Below, piece after piece: positions 20,061 to 28,755 of a stretch of DNA of 64,000 nucleotides; within the stretch, counting starts at the first letter, position 1, and each line of letters opens with the position of its first letter. This DNA comes from Methylobacterium amylolyticum (GTDB lineage Bacteria > Pseudomonadota > Alphaproteobacteria > Rhizobiales > Beijerinckiaceae). The translations under genes and the position numbers were made by a program. Under the pieces are notes generated by a model that saw nothing but the letters and a program-made list of their open reading frames with translations, did not search any database and was not told the DNA's origin. The stretch is from assembly GCF_030700245.1 (NCBI RefSeq), contig NZ_JAUYZI010000013.1:1-64000 (forward strand), read 5' to 3'.

Positions 20061-21083
20061 ATGCTCCGCTCGCTCCTCGCTTCCGCCGCCCTCGCCTTCG
20101 CCGTCCCCTTCGCCCTCGCGGGACCCGTCCGCGCCGATCCCGGCCCCGCCACGGCCTACGGGCCAGAACTCGAAGGCTTCGCCTACCCGTTCCCGGTCGA
20201 GCGCTTCACCTTCACCTCGCAGCGCCAGCCCGTTCAGATGGGCTACCTCGACGTCCGGCCCGAGCACCCGAACGGGCGGACCGCGGTGCTGCTGCACGGC
20301 AAGAATTTCTGCGCCGCGACCTGGGAGAGCCAGATCCGGGCGCTCGCCGCGGCCGGCTACCGGGTGGTGGCGCCCGACCAGATCGGCTTCTGCAAGTCGT
20401 CGAAGCCCGCCGCCTACCAGTTCACCTTCCGGCAGCTCGCCGAGAACACCCACGCGCTCCTGGACAAGCTCGGCGTCGAGCGTCCGATTCTCGTCGGGCA
20501 CTCCACCGGCGGGATGCTCGCGGCACACTACGCCCTGCTCTATCCCAAGGACGTCGGCCAACTCGTGATGGTCAACCCGATCGGTCTCGAGGACTGGAGC
20601 GCCAAGGGCGTGCCGCCGGTCTCGGTCGAGCAATGGTATCAGCGCGACCTCAAGACCACGGCCGACTCGATCCGCGCCTACGAGCGCGCGACCTACTACG
20701 CCGGCCAGTGGGAGGCGCGCTACGAACCCTGGGTCGAGATGCTGGCCGGGCTCTACCGCGGCCCGGGGCGCGAGGCGGTCGCCTGGGACTCGGCGCTCCT
20801 CTACGACATGATCCTGACCCAGCCGGTGGTCTACCGCTTCCCGCAGATCGCGGTGCCGACCCTGCTGCTGATCGGCCAGAAGGACACCACGGCGATCGGC
20901 AAGGACCTCGCCCCGCCGGAACTGCGGGCGAAGCTCGGCAACTACCCGGAGCTGGGCAAAGCCGCGGCCCGGGCGATTCCGGGCGCCAAGCTCGTCGAGT
21001 TTCCGGACCTCGGCCACGCGCCGCAGATGTCGGATCCTGACGCGTTCAACCGGGCGCTGATCGCGGGGATCGCCGCGCCGTGA
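20061..21083 (+). CDS. Secreted alpha/beta hydrolase
   Basis: A 340-residue alpha/beta-hydrolase-fold enzyme with a signal peptide (MLRSLLASAALAFAVPFALAG-PVRA), so probably periplasmic or exported. The oxyanion region reads VLLHGKNFCAATWE, the nucleophile elbow is VGHSTGGMLAA (Ser), and the C-terminal His lies in FPDLGHAPQMSDP. The acid is probably the Asp of LIGQKDTTAI. The substrate is unknown; esterase, epoxide hydrolase or lactonase are all possible. Start ATG 20061. Confidence 0.88.
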   Translation: MLRSLLASAALAFAVPFALAGPVRADPGPATAYGPELEGFAYPFPVERFTFTSQRQPVQMGYLDVRPEHPNGRTAVLLHGKNFCAATWESQIRALAAAGYRVVAPDQIGFCKSSKPAAYQFTFRQLAENTHALLDKLGVERPILVGHSTGGMLAAHYALLYPKDVGQLVMVNPIGLEDWSAKGVPPVSVEQWYQRDLKTTADSIRAYERATYYAGQWEARYEPWVEMLAGLYRGPGREAVAWDSALLYDMILTQPVVYRFPQIAVPTLLLIGQKDTTAIGKDLAPPELRAKLGNYPELGKAAARAIPGAKLVEFPDLGHAPQMSDPDAFNRALIAGIAAP

Positions 21084-21105
21084 CCGGACGGCGGGCCGTC
21101 CGGTC
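21082..21105 (+). terminator. Terminator-like hairpin after the hydrolase
   Basis: Arms 21082-21092 and 21095-21105 pair perfectly over 11 bases with a 2-base centre. The stem begins within the hydrolase stop codon and lies between two converging genes. There is no T tract. Confidence 0.5.
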
Positions 21106-21159
21106 CGCCGCCTTGGACTATCGCTGGGCACTCCCGATGAGGGAGGGCGCCGCGGGATT

Positions 21160-22332
21160 CTAGAAGTACGATTGCAGCGTGCCGCGGCGGCGCACGTCGA
21201 GCGTGGCGCAGTGGAACGAGCCGCCGAACGGGCCGTAGCTCAGGAACGGCGCCGGGATCGGATCGAAGCCCCAGTCCTTGAGCGCCTTGATGAGCGTCGG
21301 CTGGCTCTGGTCGACGACGATCTTCTTCTCGGTGATCGCCAGCACGTTGATCGACGTCCAGGGCGAGCACATCGAGATCTTGCTCATGAAGCCCTCGACC
21401 GGGTCGGGGCGCGGGGCGACGAGCACGTCCCATTTCTTGAGCACGGCCGGCAGCCGCTCGACATCGACGTAGTCCGGGTTGACCAGCACCTTGCCCGGCG
21501 CGAGCGGCATGAACGACGAGTCGATGTGCATCGGCTGCGGGCAGCGGCTCTCGATCTCGTGGATGCGGAAGCCGGGACCGAGGTGGCGGCGCAGCCACTC
21601 GATGCCCATCAGGTTGGTGACGTTCGAGCGCGTGACGAACAGGTCGCGGCCGCAGCGCACGAAGTCGGCCGCGTCGAACACCGGCTCGAACTCGTTGACC
21701 GTGAACTGCATGGGCTCGCCGGCCTTCAGGTTCGGCACCCGGTAGTCGTAGTTGTAGAGGTCGTCGGTGAGCTGCGGGCGCGGGGCCGAGGTCCAGCGGG
21801 CGCCGGCGCGGAAGTATTCCTTGAACAGCGACCGGTAGGCGTCGCCCTCGAAATAGCGCGAGCGCCAGCACATCGGGCTCTCGATGATCTCGTCGCCGAT
21901 GACGAGGTAGGGGTCGCGCGGGCAGGCGACGCAGAAGCCGCGCGAGGACCAGCGCGGCGCCTTGTACTTCTTCGAGAAGTCGACCGAATCCGGGCGGCGG
22001 ACCTTCACGCCCTCGCCGGCCAGGATGGTGATGAAGTTGTCGAGCTCCGCCTGCGCGAGCTTCTTCATGAACTTCGGATACTTGAAGCCGCTGGCGAAGC
22101 GGTAGAACGGCTGCGCGGCCCGCGGCAGGTTGAAGATCACGGTCAGGTGGTGGGTCGGGATCGTGGCGCCGTCCAGCGAGCCGACGATCACCTCCTCCAG
22201 CGGGTCCCACTCGTTCCAGGCCATGACCGGCGAGTGCGGCGCCGGCACGCCGGTGCCCGTCCCCCGGTCGGTATAGGCGTGCAGGTCCTCGCTCACGGCC
22301 TCGGCGGCCGTGATCGTCGATTCGCGGTCCAT
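21160..22332 (-). CDS. Glycine-amidinotransferase-like enzyme, candidate hopanoid guanidinylation enzyme
   Basis: 390 residues of the guanidino-group-modifying (GME) superfamily, very close in pattern to L-arginine:glycine amidinotransferase. The catalytic Cys is C375 in GGSFHCATLDVRRRG, with the family tail TLQSYF. The catalytic His is H269 in PMHIDSSF, and the catalytic Asp lies in FDAADFVRCGRD (about D220). The family moves the amidino group of arginine to a primary amine. No guanidinoacetate methyltransferase is nearby, so creatine synthesis is unlikely. The gene diverges from hpnL across 211 bases, and the hopanoid genes beyond build an amino-cyclitol ether, so that amine is the best guess for the acceptor (inference). 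Start ATG 22332. Confidence 0.85.
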   Translation of the reverse strand: MDRESTITAAEAVSEDLHAYTDRGTGTGVPAPHSPVMAWNEWDPLEEVIVGSLDGATIPTHHLTVIFNLPRAAQPFYRFASGFKYPKFMKKLAQAELDNFITILAGEGVKVRRPDSVDFSKKYKAPRWSSRGFCVACPRDPYLVIGDEIIESPMCWRSRYFEGDAYRSLFKEYFRAGARWTSAPRPQLTDDLYNYDYRVPNLKAGEPMQFTVNEFEPVFDAADFVRCGRDLFVTRSNVTNLMGIEWLRRHLGPGFRIHEIESRCPQPMHIDSSFMPLAPGKVLVNPDYVDVERLPAVLKKWDVLVAPRPDPVEGFMSKISMCSPWTSINVLAITEKKIVVDQSQPTLIKALKDWGFDPIPAPFLSYGPFGGSFHCATLDVRRRGTLQSYF

Positions 22333-22543
22333 GACATGTGCCTCTTCTGCGACGCGCCGCGGTCTCGTGTGCGGAAGCCCCCGCTCCGCCGCCGCTTTGG
22401 CTCTCGGTGTGTCTAACGGGTGATAGACATCGCCTGACTCTGCGGCAACGTGATGGCCGACTTAACCGGCCACGCCGACCTAATTCCGCCGCGACCGTGA
22501 CCGATTTCCCGCATCAAGCCTTTCGCGAGCTTGAAAGACGATC

Positions 22544-23638
22544 ATGAAGCGTCTGACGACCCTGGCATCGATTGCCGGCCTCTGCACGGTCGTCGGCCTG
22601 TTCATGTCCTCCGGCCTGGAGGACGTGTCGGCCGCCGTGGTCAGTGCCGGCTGGGGTGCCGCCCTGGTGGTGGTCCTGCGCTTCGCCGCCGTGGCGTGGG
22701 CGGGGCTCGGCTGGCACGTGGTCTTCCCGGCTGCCCTGGCCCCGAAGCTCGCCGACTGCGTCAGCCTGCGGTTCGTGCGCGAGGGCATCAACACCCTCCT
22801 GCCGGTGGCCACCGTCGGCGGCGATTTCGTCGGCGCGCGCCTCCTGACCAAGCGCGGCGTGCCGGGCGGCCTCGCCGGCGCCAGCATGTTCGTCGACCTG
22901 ATGACCCAGGCGCTGACCCAGCTCCTGTTCACGGTGCTCGGCCTCGGCCTGCTGCTCTGGATCGCCGGCGACGGGCCGGTCGCGCGCACGGTGACCGCCG
23001 GCCTCGCGGTCGCGGTGCCGGCCCTGTTCGCGTTCTACCTGATCCAGCGGCGAGCGGGTCACCGGCTCGTCCAGGGGCTGCTCAGCCGCTTCGCCTCCGG
23101 CCGCGAGTGGCGGGCGCTCGGGGCGATCGACCAGCTCTACGAGGGCCTGCGCCGCCTCTACGGCCATCACGGCCGGGTGACGGCGGCGGTCGCGATCCAC
23201 TTCGCGGGCTGGATCATCGGCACCCTCGAAGTCTACGTCTGCCTGCGCTTCATGGGCTACCCGATCGATTTCACCCACGCCCTGGTGATCGAGAGCCTCG
23301 CGCAGGCCGTGCGCGGCGCCGCCTTCGCGGTGCCCGGGGCGCTGGGCGCGCAGGAGGGCGGGTTGATCGCCCTGTGCGCCGTGTTCGGCATCCCGGCCGA
23401 GGCCGCGCTGGCGCTGTCGCTGGTCAAGCGCTTCGCCGATCTCGGCGTCGGCGTCCCGAGCCTGCTGCTCTGGCACCGTATCGAGGCGCGGCTCGGCGAC
23501 GAGGCCGAGACGTCGGCTCCGGTCAGGGCCGAACGCGCGGCGGCCCAGACGGTGACGCTCGGTCCGTTCTACAGCTACGCACCCCCCCGCATGGTCGCCC
23601 GCCTCGGCGAGGGCGAGGAGTTGAAGAAGTGCGCGTGA
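22544..23638 (+). CDS. hpnL: HpnL-family integral membrane protein
   Basis: A 364-residue polytopic membrane protein of the lysylphosphatidylglycerol-synthase TM-domain (flippase-like) family, in the hopanoid-associated HpnL branch. Several hydrophobic helices are visible (for example 7-25, 36-60, ~125-150, ~150-172, ~210-235). The family stretch is CVSLRFVREGINTLLPVATVGGDFVGARLL and QAVRGAAFAVPGALGAQEGGLIALCAVFGIP. The C terminus is cytosolic and charged. It is first of a + strand operon and overlaps the hpnM start by about 10 bases. A role in moving hopanoids or their precursors is inferred. Confidence 0.9.
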   Translation: MKRLTTLASIAGLCTVVGLFMSSGLEDVSAAVVSAGWGAALVVVLRFAAVAWAGLGWHVVFPAALAPKLADCVSLRFVREGINTLLPVATVGGDFVGARLLTKRGVPGGLAGASMFVDLMTQALTQLLFTVLGLGLLLWIAGDGPVARTVTAGLAVAVPALFAFYLIQRRAGHRLVQGLLSRFASGREWRALGAIDQLYEGLRRLYGHHGRVTAAVAIHFAGWIIGTLEVYVCLRFMGYPIDFTHALVIESLAQAVRGAAFAVPGALGAQEGGLIALCAVFGIPAEAALALSLVKRFADLGVGVPSLLLWHRIEARLGDEAETSAPVRAERAAAQTVTLGPFYSYAPPRMVARLGEGEELKKCA

Positions 23639-24237
23639 TCCGTGGACTCACCCTCGCCGCCGCTCTGGCCGCGGCGATGGCCGTCGGCCCGGTTCGCGCC
23701 GACGATGCGGCAGCGGTGAAGACCGTGCAGGACCTCTACGCGTCCTTCTCCGAGACGCTGAAGAACGGCGCCGGCGCCCTGCCCGCCCGCGTGGCGGCCG
23801 TAGGGCCGGCCCTCGACCGGGCCTTCGATTTCCCGGCGATGACGCGCGTCGCGGTCGGCGCGAAGTGGTCGAGCTTCACGGCCGCCCAGCAGGAAGCCCT
23901 GACGGAGGCGTTCCGGCGCAACCTGACGGTGACCTACGCTAACCGCCTCGCCCGCGCCGCGGGCGGCAAGTTCGAGGTGACCCCGAAGGTCGAGACCCGC
24001 GGTTCCCAGCGCGTCGTCCCGACCCGCGTCACAGCCGACGGCGACGATTCCGACGTCGACTTCGTGGTCAACGCCGAGGACCGCGTCCAGGACATCCTGC
24101 TCAACGGCGACGTCAGCGAGATCGCCAGCCAGCGCACGATCCTCGCCGCGCCGCTGAAATCCGGCGGGGCCGACGGCGCCGTCAAGTTCCTCCGCGAGCG
24201 CGCCGACGGCATGCTCGCGGCCAAGAAAGCACAGTAG
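23629..24237 (+). CDS. hpnM: HpnM, MlaC-like periplasmic hopanoid transport protein
   Basis: A 202-residue exported protein of the MlaC/Ttg2D (toluene-tolerance) family. It has a signal peptide (VRVIRGLTLAAALAAAMAVGPVRA-DD), then VQDLYASFSETLKNG, DFPAMTRVAVGAKWSSFTAAQQEALTEAFRRNLTVTYANRLA and DVDFVVNAEDRVQDILLNGDVSEIASQR. MlaC proteins carry lipids across the periplasm. With HpnN it probably moves hopanoids to the outer membrane (inference). The start is GTG 23629, with a GAG-rich site ~8 bases before it; it lies inside the 3' end of hpnL. Confidence 0.9.
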   Translation: MRVIRGLTLAAALAAAMAVGPVRADDAAAVKTVQDLYASFSETLKNGAGALPARVAAVGPALDRAFDFPAMTRVAVGAKWSSFTAAQQEALTEAFRRNLTVTYANRLARAAGGKFEVTPKVETRGSQRVVPTRVTADGDDSDVDFVVNAEDRVQDILLNGDVSEIASQRTILAAPLKSGGADGAVKFLRERADGMLAAKKAQ

Positions 24238-24400
24238 GCGCCCCGCGCGGGGACCGGCCTCGCCGCATCCGGCGCCGGGAGGGTTCCCGGCGACCGTGAC
24301 ATGTGGGAGAGGCACAGGGAGTCAGCAGGCCTGACGCTTCCGGCCGGCGGCGCCGGCTATCGCCGCCCGGAGCGGCCGGACGATCGCACGGACCCGACGG

Positions 24401-25609
24401 ATGGACCTCACCGCGCTGGCGACGCAAGCCCTGTCCTGGCTCTCGCCGCTCTGCCTCCTGATCGCGGCCGCCGGCTGCCTGTACGCCCTCATCGCCGCGC
24501 GGCTCGCCGGCCGCTACGGCGCGCGGCCCGTGCCGACGCTGCCTGCGGGCGGGGACCGGCCGGGCGTGACGGTGCTCAAGCCGCTCTGCGGCCTCGAACC
24601 CAATCTCTACGAGAACCTGGAGACCGTGCTCCGGCAGGATTACGCGGGCCCGGTCCAGGTCGTGTTCGGCGTCCAGAACCCGGCCGATCCGGCCATCGGC
24701 GTCGTGCGCCGGCTGGAGGCCGCCTACCCGGCCGCCCGCATCGACCTCGTGGTCGACGCCCGCCAGCACGGCTCGAACCGCAAGGTCTCGAACCTGATCA
24801 ACATGGCCGAGCGGATCGCCGAGCCGGTGGTGGTGCTCGCCGACAGCGACATGACCGTCGCCCCCGACTACCTGGAGCGGGTGGTGGTCGAGCTGTCGCG
24901 TCCGGGCGTGACCGGCGTCACCTGCCTCTACCACGGCGTGCCGGCCTTCCCCGGGCTTCTCGGCCGCCTCTCGGTGCTCGCCATCGATGCGGGATTCCTG
25001 CCCAACGTGGTGATGGGCGTGAGCCTGGGGCTCGCCAAGCCCTGCTTCGGCTCGACCGTGGCGTTCACGCGGGCGAGCCTCGACGCGGTCGGCGGTTTCG
25101 GCCGCTTCCGCAACGACCTCGCCGACGACTACGCGATCGGCGCGGCCCTGCGCGGGCTCGGTGGCAGGGTGGCGATCCCGAACTTCACCATCGGCCACAC
25201 CTGCGTCGATACCGACCTCGCCGGCCTGTGGCGGCACGAGCTGCGCTGGAACCGGACGATCCGCACCGTCGATCCGGCGGGCTACGCCGGCTCCGTCGTC
25301 ACCCACGCCTTCCCGCTGGCGCTGATCGGCGCCCTGCTGCCGGGCGCGGGCCTCGGCGCGCTCGGCGTCGCCGCGGCGGCCCTGGCCTGCCGGATCCTGC
25401 TCTGCCGCAGCCTGGAGCGCGCGTTCGGGCTGGCGCCGCACGCCTACTGGCTGTTGCCGATCCGCGACACCCTGGCCTTCGCGAACTTCGCCTTCGCCTT
25501 CGGGTCCGGGGCGGTGACATGGAAAGGTCACGATTATCACGTGGTTGCGGACGGTACGCTGATCCCGGACGCCGACCTCGGCCGCGACGCCAAGGCCCCC
25601 AGCGCCTGA
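24401..25609 (+). CDS. hpnI: HpnI, hopanoid glycosyltransferase
   Basis: A 402-residue membrane-bound GT2-family transferase. An N-terminal TM helix (~14-33) is followed by the GT-A domain: GVTVLKPLCGLEPNLYENLETVLRQDY, DARQHGSNRKVSNLIN, VVLADSDMTV (DxD) and a QxxRW-like LRWNRTIRTVDP. TM helices follow at the C terminus. In characterised systems HpnI adds N-acetylglucosamine to bacteriohopanetetrol, and HpnK and HpnJ then give the cyclitol ether. Start ATG 24401, 163 bases after hpnM. Confidence 0.92.
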   Translation: MDLTALATQALSWLSPLCLLIAAAGCLYALIAARLAGRYGARPVPTLPAGGDRPGVTVLKPLCGLEPNLYENLETVLRQDYAGPVQVVFGVQNPADPAIGVVRRLEAAYPAARIDLVVDARQHGSNRKVSNLINMAERIAEPVVVLADSDMTVAPDYLERVVVELSRPGVTGVTCLYHGVPAFPGLLGRLSVLAIDAGFLPNVVMGVSLGLAKPCFGSTVAFTRASLDAVGGFGRFRNDLADDYAIGAALRGLGGRVAIPNFTIGHTCVDTDLAGLWRHELRWNRTIRTVDPAGYAGSVVTHAFPLALIGALLPGAGLGALGVAAAALACRILLCRSLERAFGLAPHAYWLLPIRDTLAFANFAFAFGSGAVTWKGHDYHVVADGTLIPDADLGRDAKAPSA

Positions 25610-25654
25610 CCCCGCCCTTCCTTCCCCCGGCTCTGCACTGAGGCCTTGAACCCC

Positions 25655-27079
25655 ATGCGCACCCTGTTCCTCCAGGCCCCCACCTTCGACGGCTTCGACG
25701 GCGGCGCCGGTTCCCGCTACCAGGCCAAGCGCGAGATCAAGTCGTTCTGGTATCCGACCTGGCTGGCCCAGCCCGCGGCCCTCGTCGAGAACTCCAAGCT
25801 GATCGACGCGCCGCCCCACAAGACCAAGCTCGACGAGATCCGCGGCCAGGCGAAGGACTTCGACCTCGTGGTGCTCCACACGTCGGTGCCGTCGTTCAAG
25901 TCCGACGTGAAGACCATCGAGGCGCTGAAGGCCGAGAACCCGAACCTGAAGGCCGGCCTGATCGGCGCCAAGGTCGCGGTCGACGCGGCGGGCAGCCTCG
26001 CGCAGGCGCCGGCCGTCGACTTCGTGGCTCGCAACGAGTTCGACTTCACGATCAAGGACGTCGCCGACGGCGTCGACATGTCGAAGATCAAGGGGCTGTC
26101 CTACCGGAATTCCTCGGGCGTCGTCGTGCACAACGAGGACCGTCCGATCATGACGGACATGGACCAGCTCCCCTTCGTCACGAGCGTGTACAAGCGCGAC
26201 CTCGTGATGGAGAACTACTTCATCGGCTACCTCAAGCACCCCTACATCTCGTTCTACTCCGGCCGCGGCTGCAAGAGCCGCTGCACCTTCTGCCTGTGGC
26301 CGCAGACGGTCGGCGGCCACACCTACCGCACCCGCTCGGTCGGTCACGTGATCGAGGAAATCAAGTACTGCCTGAAGGCGTTCCCGCAGACGAAGGAGTT
26401 CTTCTTCGACGACGACACCTTCACCGACAACCTGCCGCGCGCCGAGGAGATCGCCCGCGAACTCGGAAAGCTCGGCGTGACGTGGTCGTGCAACGCCAAG
26501 GCCAACGTGCCGCGCGAGACCCTGAAGGTGCTGCGCGACAACGGCTTGCGCCTGCTGCTCGTCGGCTACGAGTCCGGCAACCAGCAGATCCTGCACAACA
26601 TCAAGAAGGGCATGCGCGTCGAGGTCGCCGAGAAGTTCACCAAGGACTGCCACGAGCTCGGCATCGCCATCCACGGCACCTTCATCCTCGGCCTGCCGGG
26701 CGAGTCGAAGGAGACGATCCAGGAGACGATCAAGTTCGCCACCCGGATCAACCCGCACACCATCCAGGTCTCGCTCGCTGCGCCATACCCGGGCACCTTC
26801 CTCTATAAGCAGGCGGTGGAGAACGGCTGGCTCGACGTCGAGAACGCGGAGCTGGTCGACGAGAACGGCGTGCAGGTCGCGCCGCTGCACTACCCGCACC
26901 TGTCGCACACCGAGATCTTCACCTCGGTCGAGGACTTCTACAAGAAGTTCTACTTCCGCGCCCCGAAGATCGCCTCGATCGTCGGCGAGATGGTCCGCTC
27001 CCCCGACATGATGAAGCGCCGCCTGCGCGAGGGCGTCGAGTTCTGGCACTTCCTGCGCGACCGCAAGGCCGCGGCGTAA
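25655..27079 (+). CDS. hpnJ: HpnJ, B12-binding-type radical SAM hopanoid enzyme
   Basis: A 474-residue enzyme with an N-terminal cobalamin-binding-like domain (~1-170) and a radical SAM domain. The 4Fe-4S motif is GCKSRCTFC with cysteines at 206, 210 and 213 (CxxxCxxC). In characterised bacteria HpnJ converts the amino-sugar of glucosaminyl-BHT to the cyclitol ether. A TTG nine bases upstream is also open, but ATG 25655 has the better spacing from ctgagg. The next gene is hpnK, separated by a hairpin-rich spacer. Confidence 0.93.
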   Translation: MRTLFLQAPTFDGFDGGAGSRYQAKREIKSFWYPTWLAQPAALVENSKLIDAPPHKTKLDEIRGQAKDFDLVVLHTSVPSFKSDVKTIEALKAENPNLKAGLIGAKVAVDAAGSLAQAPAVDFVARNEFDFTIKDVADGVDMSKIKGLSYRNSSGVVVHNEDRPIMTDMDQLPFVTSVYKRDLVMENYFIGYLKHPYISFYSGRGCKSRCTFCLWPQTVGGHTYRTRSVGHVIEEIKYCLKAFPQTKEFFFDDDTFTDNLPRAEEIARELGKLGVTWSCNAKANVPRETLKVLRDNGLRLLLVGYESGNQQILHNIKKGMRVEVAEKFTKDCHELGIAIHGTFILGLPGESKETIQETIKFATRINPHTIQVSLAAPYPGTFLYKQAVENGWLDVENAELVDENGVQVAPLHYPHLSHTEIFTSVEDFYKKFYFRAPKIASIVGEMVRSPDMMKRRLREGVEFWHFLRDRKAAA

Positions 27080-27088
27080 ATCCGGGGT

Positions 27089-27178
27089 CAGGGGCCCGCG
27101 GCCCCTGCAGGGTGCGGGGCGAAGCCCCGCGTCCTTCCCAGGACTCCGCCCTGGACCCGCGAGAGGGCTCGCCCTCTC
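27089..27178. repeat. Triple-hairpin element between hpnJ and hpnK
   Basis: Three perfect stems stand in a row: 27089-27096 with 27100-27107 (8 bp), 27114-27120 with 27124-27130 (7 bp, loop gaa), and 27161-27168 with 27171-27178 (8 bp, 2-base loop). A weaker ccagg/ccctgg stem lies between the last two. The block fills most of the 121-base spacer inside the operon. It resembles dispersed multi-stem repeats of Methylobacterium and could act as an attenuator or mRNA-stability element. Confidence 0.65.
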
Positions 27179-27200
27179 GACACCCCTGATCGAGGGCACG

Positions 27201-28043
27201 TTGAAGCGTCTCGTCGTCACGGCCGACGATTTCGGTCTCAGCCATGAGGTCAACGAGGCCGTCGAGCAGGCCCACCGCGCGGGGATCCTCACCGCCGCGA
27301 GCCTGATGGTGGCGGCGCCGGCCGCCGCCGACGCGGTGGCTCGGGCGCGGCGGATGCCCTCCTTACGCGTCGGGCTGCATCTCGTCCTCGTCGAGGCGTG
27401 GCCGACCTTGCCGGCCGCGGAGCTTCCCGACCTTGCCGGCCCGGACGGGCTCTTGCGCGCCGACATGGGCCGCCTCGGCCTCGACCTCGCCCGCCGCCCC
27501 GCCGCCCGCCGCCAGCTCGCCCGGGAGATCGCGGCGCAGTTCGAGGCCTACCGGGCGACCGGGCTGCCCCTCGATCACGTCAACGCCCACAAGCACTTCC
27601 ACGTCCATCCGCTGATCGCCGGCGCCGTGCTGCGGATCGGCCGCGGCTTCGGGATGCGGGCGCTCCGCGTCCCGCGCGAGCCGCGCGAGATCCTGAGGCT
27701 GGCCGAGCCCGGTTCGCGGCCCCGGCCGGCGCTGGACATCGCCCCCTGGGCAGCCCTGCTGGCGGTCCGCGCCCGGCAGGCTGGGCTGCTGATCCCCGAC
27801 CGGACGCTCGGGCTCGCGTGGTCCGGCGCGATGACGCCGGAGCGGGTGACTGGCCTGTTGCGCCACCTGCCCGACGGGCTGACCGAACTCTACACCCACC
27901 CCGCCACCGGCGGCGGCTTCCCCTGCGAGGCGCCGGGCTACCGGTACGCCGCCGAGCGCGACGCCCTGATCGATCCGGAGGCCCGCGCCGCGGCGGAGGC
28001 GTCCGGGGCGGTCCGGGGCGGGTTCTCGGATTTCCTCGGATAG
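27201..28043 (+). CDS. hpnK: HpnK, hopanoid sugar deacetylase (YdjC/ChbG family)
   Basis: A 280-residue YdjC-type carbohydrate deacetylase that removes the acetyl group from the GlcNAc added by HpnI, in characterised systems. The metal site is visible: TADDFGLSHEVNEAVEQA (Asp pair) and DHVNAHKHFHVHPLI (His cluster), with YTHPATGGGFP near the C terminus. The start codon is TTG 27201, with cgaggg 5-10 bases upstream; no ATG fits the conserved MKRLVVTADDFG start. The gene follows the triple-hairpin spacer. Confidence 0.92.
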   Translation: MKRLVVTADDFGLSHEVNEAVEQAHRAGILTAASLMVAAPAAADAVARARRMPSLRVGLHLVLVEAWPTLPAAELPDLAGPDGLLRADMGRLGLDLARRPAARRQLAREIAAQFEAYRATGLPLDHVNAHKHFHVHPLIAGAVLRIGRGFGMRALRVPREPREILRLAEPGSRPRPALDIAPWAALLAVRARQAGLLIPDRTLGLAWSGAMTPERVTGLLRHLPDGLTELYTHPATGGGFPCEAPGYRYAAERDALIDPEARAAAEASGAVRGGFSDFLG

Positions 28044-28055
28044 GGCGCCCGCCTC

Positions 28056-28445
28056 TTAATCGAAGCGGGCCGCGAGGGGATGACCGACCAGCGCACGGTC
28101 GATCGTGACGAGCTGCCGGTTCTCAAGGGCGCATTGCGCCAACAGCAGGCGATCGAACGGATCCCGCGTCGGCGGAAGCGGCTCGATGGGCGCCAGCGCG
28201 TGGGATGCCGTGATCGGTAGCATCCCGACGCCCATAGTTTCCAGGCTCTCCGGTAGCAGGTCGAGCGACATGCCGGGATCGAGCTTGCCGAGACGCGTCT
28301 TCATCGCAATCTCCCAGAGGCTCTCGACGCTCGCGCAGGCATCTACGTCGCGTTCCCCGAGGGCGCGCGCCACCGACGGGGCGACAACGAGGAGTCGCTC
28401 CGTGAGCAGCGCGAGCAGGATGTGGGTGTCGAGGATCAGTCTCAC
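28056..28445 (-). CDS. PIN-domain toxin (VapC-like)
   Basis: A 129-residue PIN-domain ribonuclease. Acidic residues in the expected places: ILDTHILLALL (Asp6), ASVESLWEIAMKTRLGKL (Glu), PTRDPFDRLLLAQ (Asp) and LVTIDRAL (Asp). The start is GTG 28445, which overlaps the TGA of the antitoxin gene (GTGA), so translation is coupled. The pair is transcribed opposite to hpnK, with the toxin ending 12 bases from the hpnK stop. Confidence 0.88.
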   Translation of the reverse strand: MRLILDTHILLALLTERLLVVAPSVARALGERDVDACASVESLWEIAMKTRLGKLDPGMSLDLLPESLETMGVGMLPITASHALAPIEPLPPTRDPFDRLLLAQCALENRQLVTIDRALVGHPLAARFD

Positions 28446-28708
28446 GGCTCGGGCAACGGCCGCAGCAGGAAGTCCTCTGGAAGCGGAGTGTCGAAATCGT
28501 CGGCGATGAAGGGAAAGGGATTGTCGATACCCTGCGCGCGCAGGAATGCGGCCCCCGCCTCCAGATCGACCCCGGGCTTGCGAGGACGCGGCACGAGATC
28601 CAGCACCGGCCGGCCCGCGCGCGTCACGGTCACGGCCTCGCCGGCCTCCGCGCGCTGCGCGAGGGCATCGAACTCGCACCCCAGCGTCTCGATCGCGATC
28701 TCCGTCAT
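28442..28708 (-). CDS. Phd/YefM-type antitoxin
   Basis: An 88-residue antitoxin of the prevent-host-death family: EFDALAQRAEAGEAVTVTRAGRPVLDLVPRP is the DNA-binding and dimer core, and the acidic Phe/Pro/Leu-rich tail should wrap around the toxin. It is expected to repress its own operon. The pair sits between hpnK and hpnN and forms one unit with the PIN toxin. Confidence 0.85.
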   Translation of the reverse strand: MTEIAIETLGCEFDALAQRAEAGEAVTVTRAGRPVLDLVPRPRKPGVDLEAGAAFLRAQGIDNPFPFIADDFDTPLPEDFLLRPLPEP

Positions 28709-28755
28709 GCGCGGAGGCTAGCGGCGGGTCATCCCGCCGTCCAGCGTCCACCCGC

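Noticed and set aside
21160..22332. Creatine or guanidinoacetate synthesis for the amidinotransferase
   Set aside because: No guanidinoacetate methyltransferase or creatine gene is nearby, and the hopanoid context gives a better acceptor.
24182..27466. A 1094-codon frame antisense to hpnI and hpnJ
   Set aside because: It covers well-supported hopanoid genes and has no recognisable domain.
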